From the NCBI GenBank assembly GCA_022545645.1, contig JACZQQ010000186.1, positions 1 to 5,320 on the forward strand: 5,320 bases of DNA, in the 5' to 3' direction. Of the stretch, positions 1-5,320 are shown piece after piece. The stretch is from Acidobacteriota bacterium. GTDB taxonomy: Bacteria; Acidobacteriota; UBA6911; RPQK01; JADFOI01. Under the pieces are notes generated by a model. The model searched no databases. It saw nothing but the letters and a program-made list of their open reading frames with translations, and was not told where the DNA came from. How positions within the stretch are numbered: the stretch's first letter is position 1; each line of letters begins with the position of its first letter. Position numbers and translations under genes: made by a program.

Positions 1-58
1 CCGTACGGCCAGCATATCTTTACCAGTGTGGCTACAGTCTTTGCAAAACTAACTGTTC

Positions 59-79
59 GGGTCAGCCACCGGCTGACCC
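59..79. repeat. 9-bp GC-rich inverted repeat downstream of metH (possible terminator or REP-like hairpin)
   Basis: The arms at 59-67 (GGGTCAGCC) and 71-79 (GGCTGACCC) are perfectly complementary and separated by a 3-base loop (ACC). The hairpin lies about 75 bp beyond the metH stop, where a transcription terminator would be expected. On the metH strand the stem is followed by a sequence with only a run of four T about a dozen bases later, so it is not a convincing Rho-independent terminator. It could instead be a dispersed REP-like palindrome or an mRNA 3'-end stabiliser. The repeat itself is certain; its role is inference. Confidence 0.6.
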
Positions 80-120
80 CTACGCCGCTCCCCCATCTTC
101 CAAATCAGGCAATCTTCTGT

Positions 121-148
121 CAGTTGTCTGTTGTCAGTTGTCAGTTCC
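121..148. repeat. Heptanucleotide short tandem repeat, about four degenerate copies
   Basis: Successive 7-base units read CAGTTGT, CTGTTGT, CAGTTGT and CAGTTCC, so the period is 7 with one change in copy 2 and two in copy 4. The tract ends six bases before the metH stop codon, in the 3' untranslated region. It resembles the heptameric short tandem repeats known from cyanobacteria and seen in other environmental bacteria, but I cannot tell whether it recurs elsewhere in this genome. No coding role is visible. Confidence 0.65.
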
Positions 149-153
149 TCATG

Positions 154-3100
154 CTAGCGATACCCCAGAATCGGCGACAACCCCTCCTCAGCTTTTTCCA
201 CATCGATTCCTCTCCTGCGGGCATAGTCCTTGACCTGGTCCCGGTCGATTTGCCCCACTCCAAAATAGCGAGACTCGGGATGGGAGAAGTAAAAACCGCA
301 CACCGAAGCCGCTGGGAGCATGGCAAAACTGTCGGTCAGGCAGACGGGCAAATGTTTCTGGCCTCCCAACAGTTCAAAGAGCTCAGATTTCAGGCTGTGA
401 TCCGGGCAGGCGGGATAGCCGGGGGCCGGCCGAATGCCCTGATATCGTTCCTGAATGAGTTCCTGGTTTTCCAGATTCTCCTCAGACGCGTATCCCCAGA
501 ACTCCTTGCGAACCCTCTGGTGCAGCCTCTCGGCAAAGGCTTCGGCCAGGCGATCCGCCAGTGCCTTGACCAGGATGCTTTGATAGATATCCTGATCCTG
601 CTCAAAGGCCGTCACCACTTCTTGAATGCCTACTCCGGCGGTGAGGACAAAGGCTCCAATATAATCCTTCACACCTGTTTCCTTGGGGGCGATGAAGTCA
701 CTCAGGCAGCGGTTGGGCCGGCCCGGTTGTTGTTGGATCTGTTGCCTGAGGTTGTAAAAGGTGATCAGGACCTGTGACCGGGATTCATCGCTGTAGACTT
801 CAATATCGTCATCTCCCACACTGTTGGCGGGAAAGAGTCCAAGCACCGCAGCGGCTTCCAGCAGCTCTTCATCCACAATGCGCTGGAGCAAAAGCTGGGC
901 ATTCTGATAGAGGTCCCTGGCCTCCTCACCGACCTTTTTATCTTCCAGAATCTGGGGGAACCGTCCGGGCAGCTCCCAAACCTGAAAAAAGGGTGTCCAG
1001 TCGATGTGCCTTATCAGCTCTTTCAGGGGATAGTGATTCAAGGCCCGGATTCCCAGAAATTGAGGTATGGGCGGGCTGTAGCTCTCCCATTCAATCCGCA
1101 CCCTGTTTTTGCGTGACTCCTGAAGAGAGTGGAATCGGATCTGCTTCCTTTTGGCTTCGTGCTTTTCGCGAATTTGCTGGTAGCGTGCGCGCACTTCTTC
1201 TGTGTAAGAATCCTTTTGATCGCTGAGCAGGCTGGAGACCACCGACACCCCACGGGAAGCATCAGGGACATAAATCACCGGACTGCTGTAATGGGGTGCG
1301 ATCTTGACTGCCGTGTGAACCTGAGAAGTCGTGGCCCCTCCGATCAGCAGGGGAATATCCAATCCTTCCCGTTTCATTTCCGAGGCAACATGAGCCATCT
1401 GATCCAGTGAGGGAGTAATCAGGCCACTGAGTCCGATCATGTCGACCTGCTTTTCTCGAGCGGTCTCCAGAATACGATTGGCAGGCACCATCACTCCCAG
1501 ATCAATCACTTCATAGTTGTTGCACTCCAACACCACACCGACGATATTTTTGCCGATGTCGTGCACGTCTCCCTTGACCGTGGCCATCAGGATTTTTCCC
1601 TTGAAGTGGGTCTCTCCCGCCTGGGTCTTTTCTTGCTCAATGAAGGGAAGCAGATAGGCCACTGCCTTCTTCATCACCCGGGCACTTTTCACCACCTGGG
1701 GAAGAAACATTTTGCCCGATCCGAACAAGTCTCCCACCACGTTCATGCCATCCATCAGGGGACCCTCAATCACTTGAATCGGACGTGAGAACTTCTGGCG
1801 GGCCTCCTCGGTATCTTCCTCGATGTACTCGCTCAATCCTTTCACCAGTGCATGGGAAAGGCGCTCCTGGACCGGCTTTTCACGCCAGGAGAGATCCTCT
1901 TTCACACTCTTGGACTGTCTGACCTGAGACTCTGCGATCTCCAGCAGCCGTTCGGTGGCATCAGGGCGGCGGTTGAGAATGACATCCTCCACCCGCTCCC
2001 GCAAATCCTCAGGAATCTCTTCATACACCGCCAGCTGGGCAGCGTTGACGATGCCCATATCCATCCCTGCTCGAATGGCGTGGTACAGAAACACGGAATG
2101 CATGGCCTCGCGAACCACGTCGTTGCCGCGAAAGGAGAAGGAAACGTTGCTGACGCCTCCGCTCACCTTCACATGAGGCAGCTTTTCCTTGATCTCCCGG
2201 GTGGCCTCGATAAAGTCGACAGCGTAGTTGTTGTGTTCCTCCATTCCCGTGGCCACGGCGAAGATATTGGGATCGAAGATAATGTCCTGGGGTGCAAAGC
2301 CCACCTCTTCGGTCAGGATCCGGTAGGCACGCAGGCAGATTTTGACCTTGCGCTCACGGGTGTCGGCCTGACCTTTCTCGTCAAAAGCCATCACGATGAC
2401 AGCCGCCCCATAGCCCCGAGCCTTTCGTGCCTGCCGGACGAATTCTTCTTTCCCCTCCTTGAGACTGATCGAATTGACCACCGGCTTTCCTTGCAGGCAC
2501 TTGAGACCTGCTTCGATCACCTTCCAGTCGGAGGAATCCACCAGGATCGGAACTCGGCTGATATCCGGTTCCGTTGCCACCAGATTCAGGAACTGGGTCA
2601 TGGCCTCAGCACTCTCCAGCATTCCCTCGTCCATGTTGACGTCGATGAGCTGGGCGCCGTTTTGAACCTGCTGGAGGGCCACTTCCAGTCCCCGCTCAAA
2701 ATCGCCCTCCAGGATGATCTTGGAAAAGCGCCGGGAACCGGTGACATTGGTTCGTTCTCCGATATTGACAAAGAGGGAATCCGGGCCGATGTTCAGGGGC
2801 TCCAGCCCGCTGAGACGGCAACGTGACTCGATCTCAGGGACTTGCCGCGGGGGGAGGTTGTCCACGGCCTCGGCAATGGCCTTGACGTACTCCGGTGTGG
2901 TCCCGCAGCATCCTCCCACCAGGTTCAAGAATCCGCTTTGGGCAAACTCCTTCAGCAGATCGGCCATTTCCCGGGGTGTCTGATCATATTCACCGAACTC
3001 GTTGGGGAGTCCGGCGTTGGGATAAGCGCAGATATAGGTGTCAGCCAGTTGAGACAGTTCTTCAATATGGGGTCGCAGATCCTCCGCACCCAGGGCACAG

Positions 3101-3843
3101 TTAAAGCCGATACTGAGAGGGCGAGCGTGAGCGACCGAGTTCCAGAAGGCTTCAGGGGTTTGACCCGAGAGGGTGCGGCCGCTGGCGTCGGTAATGGTTC
3201 CTGAGATCATCAGGGGCAGTCGAAGATCGTGGTCCTGGAAATACTCCTCGATGGCAAAAAGGGCGGCCTTGGCGTTTAGCGTATCAAAGATGGTCTCCAG
3301 CAGAAGAATGTCCACTCCACCCTCGATAAGACCTCGGATGGCCGTCTGGTAGGCCTGGACCAATTCGTCGAAGGTGATGTTGCGGAGTCCAGGATCCTCC
3401 ACACTGGGAGACAGAGAGGCCGTTCGGTTGGTCGGACCTATGGCCCCGGCCACGAAGCGTGGCCGGTTGTTTTCTTGCGCCGTGTATTCATCTCTGGCCT
3501 TGCAAGCCAGCTCGGCTGAAGCAAAGTTCAACTCAAAGGCCAGATCCTCCAATTGGTAGTCGCCCAGGGCCACCGAGGTGGAGTTGAAGCTGTTGGTCTC
3601 AATGATGTCGGCACCCGCCTCCAGATAAGCACGGTGAATGGACTGAATAATCTCCGGCTGAGTCAAAGACAGAAGATCATTGTTGCCCTGAAGGCTGCAG
3701 CCGTGATCGGCAAAACGCGGGCCTCGAAAATCCTCCTCCTGGAGTTTGTAGGCCTGGATCATGGTCCCCATGGCGCCGTCCAGCACCAGGATGCGCTCCT
3801 CCAGCAGTCGGATCAGTTCTTCCTGTCGATTCTCTTGAGCCAT
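154..3843 (-). CDS. metH: Cobalamin-dependent methionine synthase (5-methyltetrahydrofolate--homocysteine methyltransferase)
   Basis: This cytosolic enzyme transfers a methyl group from 5-methyltetrahydrofolate via cob(I)alamin to homocysteine, making methionine and freeing tetrahydrofolate. The product is 1229 residues, the usual full MetH length, with all four modules. The homocysteine domain (about 8-328) has zinc-ligand cysteines at 249, 312 and 313 (FNCALG, GGCCGT). The pterin domain (about 356-620) opens with NIGERTNVTGSRRF. The helical cap (about 650-740) carries EGPLMDGMNVVGDLFG. The Rossmann B12 domain (about 745-880) has DVHDIGKN with Asp759 and cobalt-ligand His761, then SGLITPS and GGATTS. 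The reactivation domain (about 900-1229) carries RPAPGYPACP, whose RxxxGY motif (Arg1138) contacts S-adenosylmethionine, and ends in the typical LGYR. I chose the ATG at 3843 because AAGGAG lies 8 bases upstream; an in-frame GTG at 3852 would overlap that site and adds only three residues. No frameshift or missing catalytic residue is seen. It lies 115 bp after the rlmN-like gene on the same strand. Confidence 0.97.
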   Translation of the reverse strand: MAQENRQEELIRLLEERILVLDGAMGTMIQAYKLQEEDFRGPRFADHGCSLQGNNDLLSLTQPEIIQSIHRAYLEAGADIIETNSFNSTSVALGDYQLEDLAFELNFASAELACKARDEYTAQENNRPRFVAGAIGPTNRTASLSPSVEDPGLRNITFDELVQAYQTAIRGLIEGGVDILLLETIFDTLNAKAALFAIEEYFQDHDLRLPLMISGTITDASGRTLSGQTPEAFWNSVAHARPLSIGFNCALGAEDLRPHIEELSQLADTYICAYPNAGLPNEFGEYDQTPREMADLLKEFAQSGFLNLVGGCCGTTPEYVKAIAEAVDNLPPRQVPEIESRCRLSGLEPLNIGPDSLFVNIGERTNVTGSRRFSKIILEGDFERGLEVALQQVQNGAQLIDVNMDEGMLESAEAMTQFLNLVATEPDISRVPILVDSSDWKVIEAGLKCLQGKPVVNSISLKEGKEEFVRQARKARGYGAAVIVMAFDEKGQADTRERKVKICLRAYRILTEEVGFAPQDIIFDPNIFAVATGMEEHNNYAVDFIEATREIKEKLPHVKVSGGVSNVSFSFRGNDVVREAMHSVFLYHAIRAGMDMGIVNAAQLAVYEEIPEDLRERVEDVILNRRPDATERLLEIAESQVRQSKSVKEDLSWREKPVQERLSHALVKGLSEYIEEDTEEARQKFSRPIQVIEGPLMDGMNVVGDLFGSGKMFLPQVVKSARVMKKAVAYLLPFIEQEKTQAGETHFKGKILMATVKGDVHDIGKNIVGVVLECNNYEVIDLGVMVPANRILETAREKQVDMIGLSGLITPSLDQMAHVASEMKREGLDIPLLIGGATTSQVHTAVKIAPHYSSPVIYVPDASRGVSVVSSLLSDQKDSYTEEVRARYQQIREKHEAKRKQIRFHSLQESRKNRVRIEWESYSPPIPQFLGIRALNHYPLKELIRHIDWTPFFQVWELPGRFPQILEDKKVGEEARDLYQNAQLLLQRIVDEELLEAAAVLGLFPANSVGDDDIEVYSDESRSQVLITFYNLRQQIQQQPGRPNRCLSDFIAPKETGVKDYIGAFVLTAGVGIQEVVTAFEQDQDIYQSILVKALADRLAEAFAERLHQRVRKEFWGYASEENLENQELIQERYQGIRPAPGYPACPDHSLKSELFELLGGQKHLPVCLTDSFAMLPAASVCGFYFSHPESRYFGVGQIDRDQVKDYARRRGIDVEKAEEGLSPILGYR

Positions 3844-3851
3844 GATCTTCA

Positions 3852-3857
3852 CTCCTT
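3852..3857 (-). promoter_or_regulatory. Shine-Dalgarno site of metH (AAGGAG), start-deciding
   Basis: On the minus strand AAGGAG occupies 3857-3852, with 8 bases to the ATG at 3843-3841. This is a near-ideal site and spacing. It rules against the GTG at 3852-3850, whose first base is the last G of the site. Part of the site also lies in the 3' arm of an inverted repeat (3854-3862) that could pair with 3872-3880. Confidence 0.85.
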
Positions 3858-3932
3858 CCCGGTCAACTCATCCGGGATGGAAAGATAATTCTACCAAGAT
3901 CTGGTTTCGGAAGTCCGAGGAAGCCATCCCGG
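3854..3932 (-). promoter_or_regulatory. Candidate cis-regulatory RNA leader of metH with two mutually exclusive helices
   Basis: In the metH transcript, CCGGGATGG (3932-3924) is the perfect 9-bp complement of CCATCCCGG (3880-3872). That second segment can instead pair with CCGGGAAGG (3862-3854), matching 8 of 9 bases around a 9-base loop and covering four bases of the Shine-Dalgarno site. Between the arms of the first helix lie two adjacent 4-bp hairpins, TCGG/CCGA (3918-3907) and ACCA/TGGT (3905-3893), giving a possible three-way junction. No U-tract follows, so translation control rather than termination is the natural reading. It does not match the conserved cores of SAM-I, SAM-II, SAH or cobalamin riboswitches as I know them. 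An alternative is a metH promoter inside this region: TAGAAT at 3893-3888 resembles a -10 box, but no good -35 is present. The complementarity is directly seen; regulation is inference. Confidence 0.4.
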
Positions 3933-3958
3933 TAGGCCTATGGAGAAGTTTGTTTTAA

Positions 3959-5005
3959 TTATTGATCCGAACATACAGAACGCTGCTCGTGATCAGTGTT
4001 CGCCTCTAACTGTCCGCAGGCCGCGCTGATGTCCAGACCACGGCTCTTGCGCACGCTGACATTGATGCCCGCCCGCCGCAACTCTTGTGCGAACCGGGCG
4101 ATGTCCCGGGGCGGCGACGGTTCAAGGTCGTGACCTCCGGGATGCAGAGGTAATAGGTTCACGAGAGCGTACAGTCGAGAAGCCAGGTCGACCAGGGCGG
4201 CGGCATCTTCCTTCCTGTCGTTGACCTCTTGAATCATCACGTACTCCAGGGTAACGCGTCGGGCGAATCCAGAGAGAACCGCCTGAAGGTCAGGCAAGGG
4301 GTATCGGCGCTCCACGGGGACCAGAGCCGCACGGCGCTCGGAGATGGCGGAGTGGAGTGACACGGCTAGGCGGAATTGCTCCGGCCTGGCTGCGAGCTGT
4401 TTCAGCCCGGGGATCAGGCCCACTGTGCTGACGGTGATGTGGCGCGCGCCAATGCGGAAGCCGTTGGGATGGTTCAGGATCGTGAGAGTGGTATCAACGG
4501 CGTCCCAGTTGTGCAGAGGTTCCCCCATTCCCATGAAGACAACATTGGAGGGTTTGCCAAACTTCGGGTCGAGCATCATCTCTCGCACTTGAGAGGCGAT
4601 TTCCCAGCAAGCCAGATGACGTTGAAATCCCATTCGTCCTGTGGCACAAAAGACGCAGCCGTATGCGCAGCCCGCTTGGGAAGAAATGCAAAGCGTTGTT
4701 CGGCTTCCTTCTGGAATCCAAACCGATTCCACCGCCAGCCCATCGGAAAGCTTCCAAAGCATTTTGACCGTGCCGTCGTTCGAGACTTGCCGCTGGGTGC
4801 ACTCGAGGCGTGGAAGCGGTGCCTCCTGGTCTAACGACTCACGCAATTCCAAGGGTAACTCTGTGGCCTCCCCCCAATTCAAAACGGGACGCTGCCACAG
4901 GCGGGGCAAAATCTGACCCAGACGAAATCGGGGTTCCTTGCGAGCGGCCAGCCATTCCGTCAAATACCGCTCAGCTTCTGGCGGCACGAGATTGAGAAGG
5001 TTCAT
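3959..5005 (-). CDS. rlmN: Radical-SAM RNA methyltransferase of the RlmN/Cfr family, probably dual-specificity RlmN (23S rRNA A2503 / tRNA A37 C2-methyltransferase)
   Basis: The protein has 348 residues, close to the usual RlmN length. The N-terminal accessory domain (about 1-95) resembles that of RlmN (NLLNL, RFRLGQIL). The radical-SAM core carries the CxxxCxxC cluster motif with Cys113, Cys117 and Cys120, then GMGEPL (159-164), SLHS (216-219), and EYVMIQEVND (254-263). Both cysteines of the ping-pong mechanism are present: Cys106 (TLCISSQ, matching E. coli Cys118) and Cys330 in RGLDISAACGQL (matching Cys355). Family knowledge says it uses two S-adenosylmethionine to methylate C2 of A2503 and of A37 in some tRNAs, in the cytosol. 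The usual LIPxNP loop reads LLPLHPGG, with His288 for Asn, and a 15-residue tail follows CGQL. A stop codon six bases upstream forces the start to ATG 5005 or later, and the N-terminal homology supports 5005, but no clear Shine-Dalgarno precedes it. It is divergent from the tRNA-Gly gene. A Cfr-type C8 activity cannot be excluded but is less likely. Confidence 0.9.
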   Translation of the reverse strand: MNLLNLVPPEAERYLTEWLAARKEPRFRLGQILPRLWQRPVLNWGEATELPLELRESLDQEAPLPRLECTQRQVSNDGTVKMLWKLSDGLAVESVWIPEGSRTTLCISSQAGCAYGCVFCATGRMGFQRHLACWEIASQVREMMLDPKFGKPSNVVFMGMGEPLHNWDAVDTTLTILNHPNGFRIGARHITVSTVGLIPGLKQLAARPEQFRLAVSLHSAISERRAALVPVERRYPLPDLQAVLSGFARRVTLEYVMIQEVNDRKEDAAALVDLASRLYALVNLLPLHPGGHDLEPSPPRDIARFAQELRRAGINVSVRKSRGLDISAACGQLEANTDHEQRSVCSDQ

Positions 5006-5099
5006 GGGCGTTCATTTTGGCTGATCGACAGTTCATTTGACAAGGCCTCACCCGTAAACAAGGTGAAACAAAGCAGTCCTGTTGTGTCCTCGAGGGCTG

Positions 5100-5108
5100 T
5101 GGTATGAT
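5100..5108 (+). promoter_or_regulatory. Extended -10 promoter element of tRNA-Gly
   Basis: TGGTATGAT contains a TATGAT -10 hexamer (5103-5108), one mismatch from TATAAT, preceded by the TGn extension. A weak -35 such as TTGTGT (5082-5087, spacer 15) lies upstream. Initiation would fall near 5115, leaving a leader of about 33 bases before the mature tRNA, a normal arrangement for a stable RNA gene. An 8-bp palindrome CCTCGAGG (5088-5095) sits in the spacer. Confidence 0.5.
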
Positions 5109-5147
5109 GCTGGCTGCATTAATGACAATCTCCAAGTATCAATCAGA

Positions 5148-5222
<75 letters not shown>

Positions 5223-5250
5223 ATCTAACCCCTTATTAATCAATTATTTA

Positions 5251-5266
5251 AGTCAAGTTAGTCAAG
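5251..5266. repeat. Two direct copies of AGTCAAG with a 9-bp period
   Basis: AGTCAAG occurs at 5251-5257 and 5260-5266 in the AT-rich tRNA 3' flank (AGTCAAGTT then AGTCAAGGT, 8 of 9 bases identical). A small GTCG/CGAC stem (5269-5272 with 5278-5281, loop CAAAA) follows immediately. A protein-binding role is possible but unproven. Confidence 0.45.
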
Positions 5267-5291
5267 GTGTCGCAAAACGACAAATAGGGCC

Positions 5292-5320
5292 AGGGTGCGG
5301 ATAGGGTGCGGATAGGGTGC
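5292..5320. repeat. 11-bp tandem direct repeat (AGGGTGCGGAT), about 2.6 copies, cut by the window end
   Basis: Perfect units at 5292-5302 and 5303-5313 are followed by a partial third copy (AGGGTGC, 5314-5320) that reaches the last base, so the array may continue. It begins about 70 bp behind the tRNA 3' end. The period is not a multiple of three and no open gene is apparent here. It could be an array of binding sites, for example integrase arm-type sites, or a simple slippage repeat. The rest of 5223-5291 holds no gene and no recognisable terminator. Confidence 0.75.

Noticed and set aside
28..777. 249-residue plus-strand reading frame, open from the window's left edge
   Set aside because: Most of it is antisense to the metH C-terminal domain, and its start runs through the hairpin and heptamer repeat. 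It shows no recognisable domain or ribosome-binding site.
1852..2826. 324-residue plus-strand reading frame inside metH
   Set aside because: It is fully antisense to conserved MetH pterin and cap domains, is low in any recognisable motif, and is rich in the residues expected from a codon-biased shadow frame.
3844..3852. GTG start for metH at 3852
   Set aside because: It overlaps the last G of the Shine-Dalgarno AAGGAG, while the ATG at 3843 is 8 bases from it.
3868..3927. A 19-codon upstream open frame (ATG 3927 to TGA 3868) between rlmN and metH, resembling a leader peptide
   Set aside because: It has no suitably spaced Shine-Dalgarno and no methionine codons beyond the start, which argues against a methionine attenuator peptide. 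It is probably a by-product of the inverted repeat.
3872..3932. A 61-bp miniature element with 9-bp terminal inverted repeats
   Set aside because: There is no target-site duplication at the flanks, and the third partly complementary copy at the Shine-Dalgarno site is better explained by RNA structure.
5037..5042. Perfect TTGACA -35 hexamer on the plus strand upstream of the tRNA
   Set aside because: No -10 hexamer lies 16-18 bp downstream (AAGGTG at the 17-bp position), and the extended -10 at 5100-5108 is far too distant from it.
5292..5320. Start of a CRISPR array
   Set aside because: The 11-bp units abut with no spacers, and no cas gene is in view.

Overview
This is a bacterial chromosomal stretch carrying two complete minus-strand protein genes and one plus-strand tRNA gene. 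The tRNA has its 3' CCA encoded. The protein genes are a full-length cobalamin-dependent methionine synthase (metH) and a divergent member of the RlmN/Cfr family of radical-SAM RNA methyltransferases. Base composition is moderately GC-rich. Nothing fixes the phylum: the proteins are clearly bacterial, and the heptanucleotide repeat and GC-rich hairpin behind metH are of a kind scattered through many environmental genomes.

Layout from left to right. Positions 1-153 hold no gene. They contain a 9-bp GC hairpin (59-79) and a heptanucleotide tandem repeat (121-148), both just downstream of the metH stop. metH fills 154-3843 on the minus strand; its start is best placed at the ATG at 3843, because the in-frame upstream GTG at 3852 overlaps the Shine-Dalgarno sequence. 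The 115-bp gap 3844-3958 between rlmN and metH contains mutually exclusive inverted repeats, one of which would sequester the metH Shine-Dalgarno. The rlmN-like gene runs 3959-5005 on the minus strand. A 142-bp divergent intergenic region (5006-5147) carries an extended -10 promoter for tRNA-Gly(CCC) at 5148-5222. Behind the tRNA, 98 bp contain short direct repeats, including an 11-bp tandem repeat cut off by the window edge.

Functional links. MetH remakes methionine from homocysteine, the precursor of S-adenosylmethionine. RlmN-family enzymes consume two S-adenosylmethionine per methylation and act on 23S rRNA and on position 37 of some tRNAs. rlmN and metH lie head to tail and could be cotranscribed, although the 115-bp spacer with its own structure suggests separate control of metH. 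The most interesting item is that spacer: it looks like a small cis-acting RNA switch that matches no SAM, SAH or cobalamin riboswitch I can recognise. No large new system is visible in this window; the tRNA 3' flank at the right edge is the only place that hints at an accessory region beyond it.
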